Source: Nyssa sinensis
Lineage: Eukaryota; Streptophyta; Magnoliopsida; Cornales; Nyssaceae
NCBI GenBank assembly: GCA_008638375.1
Contig: CM018038.1
Coordinates: forward strand, 31,820,383-31,884,382
Reading direction: 5' to 3'
Length of the DNA stretch: 64,000 nt
Positions within the stretch are counted from its first letter, which is position 1, and every line of letters starts with the position of its first letter. Positions 10,785-21,899 of this stretch are shown here, one piece after another. The notes under the pieces are model-generated. The model was not told the origin of the DNA and made no database searches. It saw only the letters and a program-made list of their open reading frames with translations. The position numbers and the translations under genes are program-made.

Positions 10785-10945
10785 TGATTATAACTCCTAG
10801 AGGTTAATCGAGCAGTAAAGACTTGAGAATTAAAATTTAAAGTATCGAGTTTGAGTTTCCCTGTGAGCTACTGGACGTTTACCTGATCGATAACTTTAGG
10901 GTCTCAAAATTAGTCGAGATGCACATAAACTAGGTAAAGACATCA
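10785..10945 (+). mobile_element. tRNA-derived SINE, diverged
   Basis: The order of blocks matches a common plant SINE pattern: a degenerate Pol III box A region (AATCGAGCAGTAAAGA), a box B-like TATCGAGTTTGAGTTTCC about 45 bp on, then CTGTGAGCTACTGG, GTTTACCTGATCG, ACTTTAGGGTCTC and ATTAGTCGAGATGC. The last part recurs at about 51620 and 57350. No clean poly-A tail or target duplication was found, so it is old. Confidence 0.6.
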
Positions 10946-11233
10946 TAGATAAGATAGGGAAAGCTTTTATGCAATATACATTAACAATATATAATAACTA
11001 AAAGAATAACATTTGATTTCATAGTTGAATTATCAAAACAAGAATCTTACAAAAAAATAATTATTATTATATTTGATAGTGGAATAGTTTTTGATTTTTT
11101 TTTATATAAAAAAAAATTGTTTTTTTATATAAAAAAAAATTGTTTTTTTATACACCTGATGTAAAGAAATATCCCTTAATGACTTCATATACATTCTATA
11201 TGTATTTGTATGCATGCATCCACATATATATGT

Positions 11234-11273
<40 letters not shown>

Positions 11274-11748
11274 TAACATTAAAGCAAAGGATTAGGTTAA
11301 AAGGAGAAGCAAGCTTAGCTAGCAGTAGATGCTGGATCATGAACATCTGGACTTTTCTTCAAAAAGGGACATGTTTTGGCTGGCCTAAAATCCCATTCCC
11401 ATTCCCATTAATCTAGGAATCCCATACCTCACTGTATGTGCACATGACCCAACCTTGCCTTCGGACTCTCCCCTCCCACCACCTACCTTCAACTAATCAA
11501 CCTTTTTTTTTTCAATTTCCTTTCTTTTCCCTCCCTTTTCTATTGTCTTAACAAGAGATTCGGTTACCTACCCCCAAACATGTCACATGTTCTTTCTTCC
11601 ATTTTCTTCTCCTTCTCTCTCCTCTTTATCTCTCTCCACCAATCAGAGAGATGCTTAAATTCTATTTGGAAGATTTATAATATAAATGAAGCCCATTATT
11701 AGCACTCAATCCTACCAGCTTCCATCTCACACAATCATAGTATATTTC
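10946..11748. other. Intergenic with AT repeats and a CT-rich stretch
   Basis: Holds a 25-bp duplication of TTTTTTTATATAAAAAAAA at 11095-11150, an (AC)n(AT)n microsatellite at 11232-11272 and a CT-rich stretch at 11450-11640. A TATA-like TATAATATAAATG is near 11678. The CT-rich tract plus TATA resembles a plant promoter/5' leader, but no substantial gene follows. Confidence 0.4.
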
Positions 11749-11805
11749 ATGGCAGAGTTGGTATTTCTAGGTGGAGGAAGATCCGCCATTCTTTGTGGAA
11801 CCTAG
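11749..11805 (+). CDS. Possible 18-aa small ORF behind promoter-like DNA
   Basis: The first ATG after the TATA-like box and CT-rich leader opens an 18-codon frame (MAELVFLGGGRSAILCGT, then stop). It matches no known peptide that I recognise. It may be chance or mark a non-coding transcript; the only support is its position. Confidence 0.12.
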   Translation: MAELVFLGGGRSAILCGT

Positions 11806-12299
11806 CACAAGCACTAGCTTAATTTCAATTTTAAATTCCTGCTTAATGTCAAGCGAACTCTTATTTACTGTTAAAGCAAGACTTAATTTGCTGTTCACGC
11901 AGCCTAAAAAGATTAGGGAAGAAGATAAGATTCTAAAATTGAACTGGTTAATCCGTCTAGCTGCTTCAATTGACCGACCTGTTTAGGTACATAGAACAAA
12001 ATTGTTCTAGAATTTATTCCTTGTTTGCTTTTGACTCTTTTGAATTAACAATTTCCCAACATTTTCTGTTATTGATTCGTTCAAATTAGGCAAAGTTGGT
12101 TCAAACTTGAGTCACGGTGGAATCTTTTAAACATAGCCATAACAGTAGTTAAAATCCGTTGTAGATCTTGCTAAGAATGTTTACAACTCTATCCTTGTTT
12201 AACTCATTACTCTTAAGAGTAATGTTATGCTAGTTAAGAAATTTGTTCAAAAACAACTAAAATAATGTGGCAGCCACCCAATTGTAAATCATGTTCACA
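11806..12299. other. Intergenic, no gene seen
   Basis: No gene or repeat recognised beyond simple AT-rich sequence. Confidence 0.35.
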
Positions 12300-12414
12300 T
12301 TAGGTGTAATAAAGGGTAATTTTAAAAATTTATAACTTAAAAGTACGTTAACTTTTCAAATGAAACTCTTAAAATAAATAGTAATAAAAGACTCTTAAAA
12401 TGAGACGGAAGGAG
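12300..12414 (-). mobile_element. Truncated Stowaway MITE
   Basis: The right end is ACTCTTAAAATGAGACGGAA followed by GGAG and TA, the inverse of the CTCCCTCCGTCCCA-type Stowaway end. The segment before it (AGTACGTTAACTTTTCAAAT) matches the complement of the full-length copy at 35777-36007. Its other end is missing. Confidence 0.6.
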
Positions 12415-12419
12415 TATAT

Positions 12420-12900
12420 TATTTCAGATATTTTTTTGGATATCATTTTTTGAATAATAAATTATTCCAAACATTCACACGTCGTATTCTTTGAAAATTA
12501 AGTAACACAAGATTACTCATCCAATAAAAGAAAATTCTCTAAAATTAGAAATTGGACCACTTTTTGAAAAAGTCTACTTTGAGTTAAGTACGAAATTCAT
12601 TAAATGCAATCAATAAGTCGAAATATACAGCTAATAAATTGAAAACATTTATTTTAAACTTAAAAAATATATTAAATGCGGTCAATAAGCCAAATGAATC
12701 AAAGCCTAACTATATATTTAACCAAATGTACTCATGAACTCATTGATTAGGTTTTGAGTCATAAAGCAGCTGACATATAAGTGTATGAACAATTTTGTTC
12801 TAACAAAAATTATAGTTTAAATACTTATTATTTATAATGTTAAAAAAAAGGAGAGCTATTTAAGCTCCGCCTTCAACGTCAGTTTCTTAATATATAGAAA
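12420..12900. other. Intergenic AT-rich, no gene seen
   Basis: No recognisable feature. Confidence 0.35.
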
Positions 12901-13260
12901 GGTAAATTATACTGGTTTATAGCAATTACATTAACCTTTTATGAGAATTCTTATTTTATCTAATAATATATAGATATATTTTTTCAGTCAATTTTTTTTT
13001 TTTGAAAAAGATGAAACTGTCATTTTATTTATTATTTTTTCAATCTTGATCAATTTTTTTAAAACTTTTTTTATTATTTTATTTAAAAATAAATTTAAGG
13101 TAAATAACTTATTTTATTTTATATAAAAATAAATTTATAGTTTTTATCAATATTTATTTGAAAAATAAAAAAATAAATTGGTTAAAATTTGAAAAAAATA
13201 TATAAAAAGAATAATTTTATCATTTAAAAAAAATTTAACTGGAGAGATGAATCTAACATT
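12901..13260. mobile_element. AT-rich MITE-like repeat, copy 2
   Basis: Begins GGTAAATTATACTGGT and shares with 7440-7680 the blocks ATATAAAAATAAATTTA, TTTTTATCAATATTTATTT and a closing region with GTCATTT/ATCATTT and AACTG(G/A). Diverged; the right end is not well defined. Confidence 0.45.
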
Positions 13261-14860
13261 CAGAGTGTATGACAGCATGACAGTATGATCGGAATAGCTC
13301 ATCCCAATTTTTATTCCTTTACTTTTTCACTCTCTCTTTGGTTTAAATCTTATATACATGTGCACTCATATATAGTTGATTGCTATCATTTTGGGTATTA
13401 AGCTAACGCAATTACCCAAAGTGACCAAACAAAATGGGGAGGGTTGAGTGCTAAAAATTGCTGCCCCAGACATATCCATCCACTAAAATGCACTTTTGGT
13501 TTCCAACTCTTTTTTCTTACACATCCACAACTCCAACTACTTTGTCTCTCATTCTCAAAAACCAAACTTTAATGCAAATACCCTTTTATACTGCACCAAG
13601 TTTTAGTGCATATCTAGACCGACCAATATGGTTGTTGAGCTTGACTCCGCCCCCAACATGGACCATGTGACCAACCAAATGCCCCCCTTTTCCCCTCAAA
13701 AACAACTTCCCTTCTAAACAGCAAAGATTGCTTCTTCACCAAACATGGAAAATGGAGTATATTTTCTAGGAAAATAAATCTTGTTATAATTTAAAACTAA
13801 GCACTAACCCCACCAAAGAAAACCCTTTTTTTCTTTTTTTTCTTTTTTTTTTAATTCTAAAACAAAATATAACAGGTAAAGTAGATCAGAGAGAATTAAC
13901 CAAATTTTAAAGTGAAATATATTCAAAGAGCTGATTTAACAAAATTTTAAATGAATGCAAAATTCAACTCTTAGTCTTTAATACCGTTAAAGTTGGTTGG
14001 CACTTCATTAAAACCTTATGCCTTTTAGTCCATTGTTTGTTTGTTTTTATACATAAGGTGGGTTAATACCGCATCCTTCGTATTGCTACTTTTCTATTAT
14101 TGGGTTAAAAGGACAAGTTTTTGCCCTTAACATCCTTATCTTCAAACCAACCAGAATTATAACTTGTATAGTAAAAAAAGAAAGTTTAGCAATAGCATCT
14201 CGACTCAATTTTTTATTTAAATTTTAGTTAGAATTTGAATAAAAATTAAATTTGAGTCACATATTTTTCAATAGTTATTTAAATTTAAGTTTATAAACAA
14301 TTTTATACTGATTTGAATTTGAATTTGAATAAAATCTTATTTAAATCTGAATTTAAGTAACTACTAAAAATAATTTTTTATAAATCTTGATTTAAATTTA
14401 AATTTGAATCAGATTTGAGTCATTATTGAAAATGTTATGAGAAAATCCCGGTAATATTATATTTTTTTAATTTAAATATTTGACAAAATTCATAGGAATC
14501 CTAAAGTCATACAAACTAGACAAATTACATGGCAAAAATTAAGGAGCGACTGAAATTTGAAACTGTGATATCTCTCCTGCTGGGGAATTATATGTTCGAG
14601 AAGTTACCAGTTTCGACTTTCAACTACACCCAAAACTTGACTTGAAATGTGATTTTTGAGGATGGAATTACAAATTAAGAGTTTCTTCTGTAGCCAATGA
14701 GTCTAGTTAAAGATACGTCTCTGTTAAAAGAAAAAAGAAAAAAAGGAGAGAGAAGAAATCTGTTTTTGTACTAAAAATGTTCGAACTTGCAAAGAATATT
14801 TGAAGATGGAGTGATTACAATTGGTAGGCGAAGGTAGAAAGTAGGGCATTTATATCTAAA
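13261..14860. other. Intergenic, 3' flank of the MYB gene
   Basis: No coding region supported. The part around 14190-14440 is rich in TTTGAATTTGAAT/ATTTAAATTTAA and partly self-complementary. Poly-T/CT runs at 13825-13855. ORFs of about 70 codons lack family resemblance. Confidence 0.4.
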
Positions 14861-14883
14861 CCTAAATTCTATGCATCCAACGG

Positions 14884-16100
14884 TCAGCAATATCTGTAAA
14901 ATCCATTTGTGCTTTGGCAATTATTGCACAACTGACCCTTCTGCAACCCCAATTGGCAACACAAACACACCGCGTGAGCCACAATTGCCGCCGCTGCCAC
15001 CGTCGTCGTCGATGGCTTCGCCGTCGAGAACTCGTACGGAAGCTTGTTCTGCAGCTTCGACTCCGCTGAGTTCGTTGATGGACTCCGAGTTTCGGACTGA
15101 AACGGAACGAGTCCTATTGAAAGTTCGAGGTTCAGTGCTTGGTGTTGGTGACTGTTTTGCGGTTGAGTCTCCTCAGTTGTGCTGCTGTTGCATTTCATAT
15201 CTTCCACTGAGTCGGTTATGAGATTGAATTTACTCTGATTGATCATATTGATGTCGTTTATGTATAAAGATGATGAAGCATTTGCATTTCCAAATTCCAA
15301 GCAAGAACTGGCGGTGGCGGTGGCATTTACTGGACGATGAGTTTGAGGATCGAGTCCACGGTTAATGAGCTTGCGTTTTATGTGAGTGTTCCAGTAATTC
15401 TTGATCTCGTTGTCTGTTCTTCCGGGCAATCGTCCAGCTATCAAAGACCATCTGCAAACCGATGAGAACCAAAATTTATAAGACGCAAAATTGAAATTTT
15501 GAATAACAATACAATCGAAGCTGAAGTGTTTGGTTTCCAAGAAAATGAAGGAACTGATCAGCTAAGTCAAATAGTTGTATACGGAGTGAAAGTCTTTTTT
15601 TTTCTCAAGTTTTAAATTTTAAATTTTATCTTTCTTTCTGGACATTTTCTCAGCTACCAAACAGGCCAAAAAGTTAGAGAAATTGAAAGACTAGAAAGAA
15701 AAGAAAGAGGGCAATACTTGTTTCCGAGCAAACTATGAAGTTTAATGATGAGTTCATCTTCTTCTTCAGTAAAATTCCCTCTCTTGAGGTCAGGCCGGAG
15801 ATAGTTTATCCACCGGAGTCTGCAACTCTTGCCGCATCGAAGCAACCCTACATCAAGAAGAAGAAAAAAGAATCAGACACAAGTGAATAAAGGAGAAATC
15901 ATATACATGTGTATGTATAGAGAGAGAGAGAGAAAGAGAAAGAAAGAAATGGGGGGAATGGGATTACCGGCGGCTTTGGGGAGGGAACGCCAGCAGCCTT
16001 CGCCGTGAGAGCGGATGTAGTTGATGAGGCGTTCATCTTCTTCTTTGGTCCACGCGCCTTTGTTGGTGTGGGCTTTCTCACAGCAAGGTGAACGTCCCAT
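14884..16100 (-). CDS. R2R3-MYB repressor, subgroup 4-like (3 exons)
   Basis: Exons 16100-15968, 15847-15718 and 15451-14884 (133, 130 and 568 nt) have GT-AG junctions and join in frame to 276 aa. The intron positions (after KAAG and at GNK/WSL) are typical of R2R3-MYB genes. R2 (about residues 14-61) and R3 (67-112) carry the regular tryptophans; in R3 the first Trp is replaced by Phe (GNFTEEED), as is usual. The C-terminus has the C1 motif ([12 protein letters not shown]), an EAR repressor motif (LNLELSIGL) and a Cys-rich motif ([17 protein letters not shown]) ending FYRYC. This set marks subgroup 4, nuclear repressors of phenylpropanoid genes such as AtMYB4/6/8. I chose the ATG at 16100 because MGRSPCCEK is the conserved start; an upstream in-frame ATG at 16133 adds residues unlike the family. 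It looks intact. Confidence 0.93.
15405..15425 (-). promoter_or_regulatory. Predicted miR858 target site in MYB exon 3
   Basis: The plus strand reads TCTCGTTGTCTGTTCTTCC, which is nearly the sequence of plant miR858 as I remember it (UCUCGUUGUCUGUUCGACC). The MYB mRNA is therefore nearly complementary to it. The site encodes GRTDNEIKN of the R3 recognition helix, the position where miR858 targets other R2R3-MYB genes. The mismatches are near the miRNA's 3' half. Confidence 0.55.
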
Positions 16101-16227
16101 GAAGAATTTGTGGATTAGGTGTGAGAGAGACACAAAGAGATGGATAAGTAACTTTGTCTGTTGCGTTGTTCTTGATAGGGATTTGAAGAAATGGATGAGA
16201 GAGAAGGTTGAATGGAAGTGGGATTAG

Positions 16228-16245
16228 AGGAGATATATATGTAAT
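16228..16245 (-). promoter_or_regulatory. TATA box of the MYB gene (candidate)
   Basis: CATATATATCTCC on the minus strand, about 130 bp upstream of the ATG, is the best TATA candidate. The 5' leader in between is CT/AG-rich. Confidence 0.4.
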
Positions 16246-17685
16246 GAGGGAGTGGGGGATGGGAGGAGAGAGAGAAAGAGAGAAAGGGTAGCCAATAAAG
16301 TGGATCCTTTTTGGGAGGAGAAGGGGAGGGGGAGGAGGATATTTGACCAAGTTGGTAAGGAAAGACGAGTGGTTACGGATGGGGTTGGATTTGGTAGGTA
16401 GGTCTACTTTTACGTGAGTTGGCCCCTGTGGGCGCTCTCTCTCTCTCTCTAACAATTTGGACAGTGCCTCCGGAACGTATGGGATGAAGTTGGTCACGTA
16501 AAGTTGTATTGACACATGGAATTTGATGTGTGCTGGGGGCCACATCATGGCTCCATCTGCTGCCCTTCTCATCTTTCTTTTAGTTTTTGATGCGAGTGTG
16601 GTACCGCCAGATTGATACATGTATAACAGATGGATATAAGATTTATCATTAAATTCATTGAGTTGGATCATTGATTAATTTTTTTCTTTAGTTCTATATT
16701 ATCATTATAAACTAAAAGAAACATGAGGAGGACTAGATGGAGCCATCATCTGCTGGAATTGGCCCCGTTGACTACTGAATAATTACTTAGCACTAAATGA
16801 TATTATTGTTAGTTAATTGATAATATGAGTACAACATTTTAAGAAGATGCGTCATAGCTAATAAAAATAGGCAGTAAAATAAACTAAGTTATTTGTGCTT
16901 AATTCCTTGCTGACCCGATTACTTATTTGTTCGAATTTATTGTAAAGTAAATGAGCCATATTAAAACACATTATGAAGTTCGATGTTAATTTAGTAAATC
17001 TGAATTAACTCAACTTATTAAGTCAATAACTATTCAAATATTACATTAAAAATTAAGATACTTGAACTTGTCTTACAATAATTTTGATTGAAGTCTTATT
17101 CGAAATTGACCTGAAATATAAACAAGTCAAGCTTGATCAATTTAAAACTCGTTAATTTTTCAAAGTCAAACTTAAATAACTCGTTATTAATTGATTCAAC
17201 TCGGCTATCTTACATAAAAAAATGAAAGTGAGTCTTTATTCACACTTCGAAAGGTGGTTTAAGAGAGTTTATTTTTATCACTTTTCTAATATAAGTTTTT
17301 TAATTGGTTTTATTCTATCTTTATTCTCATTTAGGCTCATGCATTAAAAATTTAAATGTTGAATTATCATTTAAAAGAAAATTATAAAAGCTTACAATTA
17401 AAAAAAGAGCCTAGACTTGAAATGGAAATTTTGAATAAGGCATAAAGCATTTCCATGTTTTTTTAAAGCCTTTACATTTATTAGTGTTGGAAATTTAAAA
17501 TAAATAGGTGTGAATTTGGTTACTTCTTATAGTCCAAATTTGCAAAAGAAATCAGTAGCTTGTGTTATGAGTTTCATGATCACAATTGTCGTAGAGACAC
17601 CTTCTTGTCAATCAAACGACTACTAGAGTCGCCTATATAATCTTCACAATCCAAAACCAAAGGTCTAAAGATGACAATCTTAGAG
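16246..17685. other. MYB promoter and intergenic DNA
   Basis: Upstream region of the MYB gene, with an (AG)n/(CT)n tract at 16262-16290 and 16434-16450. From about 16840 it is AT-rich with repeated GAACTTAT/ACTCG words reminiscent of old DNA-transposon sequence. No gene supported; the 197-codon minus ORF at 16.1-16.7 kb is low-complexity leader sequence. Confidence 0.4.
16393..16404. promoter_or_regulatory. AC-type (MYB-binding) elements upstream of MYB
   Basis: GGTAGGTAGGTC on the plus strand contains two overlapping ACCTACC-type elements on the gene's strand, about 295 bp upstream of the ATG. AC elements bind R2R3-MYB factors in phenylpropanoid promoters. Confidence 0.45.
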
Positions 17686-18162
17686 TGATGTGAACCCGTA
17701 AGATCAAAATCCCTTGAACCCACAATCAAATTGAAACTTATCTAAGAAAGTCAAGTATCAAGTCAAGATGATCTAGACCCGTTGAAAACTTGTTTTAAGA
17801 ACCTAGATTCGATGAGAACGCCACAAAGGGTATGCCTTTGATAAGTTCGTAGTTCAATCAAGAGCAAGAAGAGAAAACTAGGAAAATTCTCTATACAGAA
17901 TGCTTCATTCACATTCGTAGCCTCCAAATTATGGCTACAAGTCTTTTTAAAACCCTATATGAAACCCTAAGGCCTGAATAAGGCCTACATCAATTGAAAT
18001 ACACGGGTTGAACATCCTCAGGCCCAAAACGTCCTAAACTACCTGACTAAAACTTAATAAAAGAAATTCACTAAATGAGTTAAATATGCCCAAATGCCTA
18101 CAACCATAAAAACATAAAATAGGCCCACACGCCTATACTTAACAAAGTAAAAAGTCTTCACA
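17686..18162 (-). mobile_element. 3' LTR of chromovirus-like element
   Basis: 477 bp from TGATGTGAACC to TCTTCACA, so on the element's own strand it runs TG...CA. The first ~330 bp match 23829-24157 with roughly 8% difference by eye, proving it is one of an LTR pair. Confidence 0.85.
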
Positions 18163-18299
18163 AAACCACTAGGCTATGCCAGCCCCCTCTGTAGCTTGTA
18201 TCACATTGATTAAAGTTGGTTCTTCTTCTTTCAAGCCCATCGTGAATGTTGGGGTCTTGCTCGATAACCCGACCCAAGTGGAGTGCACCAATCCTTGCA

Positions 18300-19855
18300 T
18301 TGCTTCCTTGATCTTCTTAGCTCTCGACCTTGTGATTGGCCCATCTAGAACTTGTAAATGATCTTTAAGACTCGGTCCACCATGGTGCCCATTATTCCCC
18401 CTTTTCTCAAAAAGATTCGACTTCGAATCATCACCTGCATCAAAGGGAGAAAGATCACAAACATTGAAAGTAGTAGAGACATTATACTAACTTGAAAAAT
18501 CCACTTTATAAGCATTATCATTAATTTTCTCAAGGATTTGGAAAGGTCCATCTCCTCAAGGATGCAATTTATTTCGTCTATGGGCTGGGAATCTTTCTTT
18601 ACTCATGTGAACCCAAACCCAATCTCCAGGTTCGAAGATGACACGCCTTCGCCCTTTATTGGCTTGGGAAGCAAACTTTTCATTCTTCTAGTGTAATTTA
18701 AAGTCGTACCCTTTCATGAATTGACTTCACCAATTCGGCATTCTTGTGTCCATCCAAACTTACTCCTGTCATCAATAGGTAAAGGCATCAAATCTAAAGG
18801 AGTAAGTGGATTAAAACCATAAACAATTTCAAAGGGAGAATAAGAAGTAGTAGTATGCATAGTCCTATTATATGCAAACTCTATAAATGGCAAACAGTCC
18901 TCCCAAGTTTTTAAATTCTATTGAATGACAGTGTGTAAGAGTTGAGTTAGAGTCCTGTTGACTACTTCAGTCTGTCCGGTCAGTATGTGGATGACAAGTA
19001 GTGGAAAATAAAAGTTTGGTACATAATTTTTTTCATAAAACCTTCCAAAAGTAGCTAAGAAATTTAACATCCCTATCAGAAACAATACTCCTAGGTATAC
19101 CATGGAGTCGCACTATTTTCTTGAAAAACAAATCAGGTATGTTGGTGGCATCATCTATTTTATGACATGGAATGAAATGTGCCATTTTACTAAATCTGTC
19201 CACTACCACAAAAATAGAATCTCTACCCTTTTTTGTCCTAGGCAGCCCCAAAACAAAGTCCATAGATATGTCTACCTATGGCTCACTAGGAACGAGTAAA
19301 GGTGTATACAACCTATGTGGTAAAACCTTAGATTTGGCCTTTCTACATTTAATGCACCTACCATATATTCGAGTGACGTCTCTTCTCATCCTAGGCCAAA
19401 AGAAATGTTCATGTAAAATTTTTAAGGTTTTCCTGACACCAAAGTGCCCCATTAATCCTCCACCATGTGCCTCACGGACCAATAATTCACACATTGAACA
19501 ATTTGGCACACACAATTTGCTTTCTTTAAACAAATAACCATCATGCTTGTAAAACTTACCAAATGCCACTTTATCACACGCCATATACACATCAGAAAAA
19601 TCAGCGTCATTGGTATACATGTCTTTCACATATTCAAACCCAAGCATTTTAGCATTCATAGAAGTAAGAAGTACATACTTTCGTGATAAAGCATCAGCAA
19701 CAATGTTCTCCTTACCTTGCTTGTAACGGATGACATAAAGAAAGGTCTCAATGTATTCCATCCATCTAGCATGTTTCTTATTTAATTTACCTTGACTCTT
19801 GAGATGCTTCAATGATTCATGATCGATGTGGATCACAAACTCGTTAGGCCAAAGG
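18300..19855 (-). pseudogene. Integrase of chromovirus-like element
   Basis: The HHCC zinc-binding part is at about 19410-19310 ([17 protein letters not shown], then [10 protein letters not shown]). The catalytic core starts at about 19263 ([34 protein letters not shown], then IVSDRDVKF), with D, D and further residues partly lost by frameshift near 19040. The C-terminal part near 18520-18310 reads, across frames, NAYKVDFPS, FNVCDLSPFDAGDDSKS and GPITRSRAKKIKEA, the usual tail of this family. Confidence 0.8.
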
Positions 19856-19859
19856 TAGT

Positions 19860-20740
19860 GCTGCTACGTTTCTTGAGCGCGAACAAGAGCATAAAGTTCT
19901 TTGTCATAAGTGGGGTAATTCAGGGCCGCCCCACTTAGCTTCTCACTGAAAAACGCTATGGGCCGCCTATCCTGCATCAAAACGACTCCAATTCCTATTC
20001 CTAAGGCATCACATTCAATCTCAAAAGTTTTGTTAAAATCAGATAATGCTAACACAGGTTCAGAACATAATCTTTCTTTAATATTAGCAAATGCATTCGC
20101 TTGATCAACCCCCTAATGAAATCCAATATTCTTTTTAATTATTTCAGTGAGTGGTGCAGCAATGGTGCTAAAATCCTTAACAAAACTAGCTAAAACATGA
20201 AAGCTTCTTACCTCAGTGATGCCTTTAGACGTTGGCCACTCCTCGATGGCCTTAACTTTCTCTTCATCCACCTCAATACCTTTTGTACTAACAACATATC
20301 CAAGAAAAATAATTTTTTCCATACAAAAGGTACATTTCTTAAATTAGCATACAACTTTTCATATCTTAACACATCAAGCACACATCTTAAATGCTCAATA
20401 TGTTCATCTAAGTTCTTGCTGTACACTAGGATTTCATCAAAGTACACGACTACAAATTTGCCTAGGAATGCACGTAATACATGGTTCATTAATCTCATGA
20501 AAGTACTAGGCGCATTTGTAAGTCCAAATAGCATAACCAACCATTTATAAAGTCCATATTTAGTCTTAAAAGCAGTTTTCCATTCATCTCCCTCTTTCAT
20601 TCTAATTTGAGGGTATCCACTTTTAAGATCTATTTTACTGAAAATATATGAGCCATGCAATTCATCAAGCATATCATCTAATCTAGGAATGGGATGACGA
20701 TACTTACCATAATATTGTTGACCGCTCTGCAATCAATGCA
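19860..20740 (-). pseudogene. Reverse transcriptase-RNase H of chromovirus-like element
   Basis: RT at 20732-20330: [35 protein letters not shown], and [14 protein letters not shown], where the YxDD box is changed to YFDE, a lost catalytic aspartate. Connection and RNase H at 20322-19864: [20 protein letters not shown] and [14 protein letters not shown]. Stops split the frame. Confidence 0.85.
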
Positions 20741-20834
20741 CATCCTCCAAGTCCCATCCTTCTTTGGCACTAGTAGCACTGGTACTGCACATGGGCTCAT
20801 GCTCTCTCTCACGGACCCCTTGCTCATTAAATCT

Positions 20835-21890
20835 TCAACTTGCCTTTGAAGCTCCTTTGTCTCCTACCGGATTACTCCTATAGGCTGGTCGGTTTGGAAT
20901 AATGGCTTTAGGTATGAAATCAATTTGATGTTCAATGCCTCTAATGGGCTGTAACCCACTCGGCATCTCCTCTAGAAATACATTTTTGAACGCCTGCAAC
21001 AAAGAAACAACCATACTAGGAAAAGACTGGTTAGTTTCATCAAGATTAAAATAAGATTCTTTGTAAACAAGAAAAATCATAGGCTGATCTACTAAGAAGG
21101 CCCTCTTAACCTCACTCTCCTTTACATGAGAACTCATCTTTGTCTCTCTTTTTCTCTCTGGAGGTTCTCTTTCTTTTTTCTCTCGTGGCTCCACTCTCTT
21201 TTCTTTATTCTCAGCCACCTCTCTATTTTTGTTTTCACTCTTTTTTTTTTTTCTTGAGGTTTCAGCCTCACCCTTTCTTTTTTGCTCAATCTCACTTTTC
21301 AGCTTCAGTTGGTCCTCATATACCTGTTTTGGGGTTAAAGGATCAAACTTGATTGTTTTTTCATCCTTTACAAAGCTGTATATGTTCCTAAACTGGTCAT
21401 GAATCGCTTTTCTATCATACTGCCACGGCCTCCCCAACAAAATATGGCCAGCATGCATAGGCACTACATCATAGAACACCTCATTACTATACCTCCTAAT
21501 GGTAAAAGCCACCAAAACTTGCTTATTGACCTTGACCTCCCCACATTCATTCAACCACTACAACTTATAAGGTTTAGGATGCTTTAGTAAAGGTAAGCTC
21601 AACTTTTCAACTATGATGGTACTAGCTACATTGGTGCAACTTCCCCCATCTATAATCATACTACACACCTTGTTGTTTACATAACATCTAGTATGAAAAA
21701 TGTTATCTCTTTGCTGCTCTATATCATCTACCTTAATCTGTGTATTGAGAGCACGCTTGGTAACAAGAGACTCACCTTCTATGGGGTATTCCACTCCATC
21801 ATCATCACTAGCATCGACTAACTCAAGCATCTCATCACCATCATTCTCACTCTCAGTCGTCACCTCCCCATTGTCACGCATAACCATCAC
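20835..21890 (-). pseudogene. Aspartic protease region of chromovirus-like element
   Basis: CYVNNKVCSMIIDGGSCTNV at about 21690-21630 is the protease active-site region (DGGS in place of D-S/T-G-S, as is usual in this group). It is followed by HILLGRPWQYDRKAIHD at about 21455. A Lys/Glu-rich linker (21350-21130) leads to FKNVFLEEMPSGLQPIRGIE, the entry to RT. A stop lies between the two long frames at about 21556. Confidence 0.8.
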
Positions 21891-21899
21891 CCGCTTGTT

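Noticed and set aside
14871..15221. 116-codon plus ORF
   Set aside because: Antisense shadow of MYB exon 3.
16078..16671. 197-codon minus ORF upstream of the MYB gene
   Set aside because: Low-complexity Pro/Ser/Leu from the CT-rich leader and promoter; no family features, and it overlaps the MYB start.
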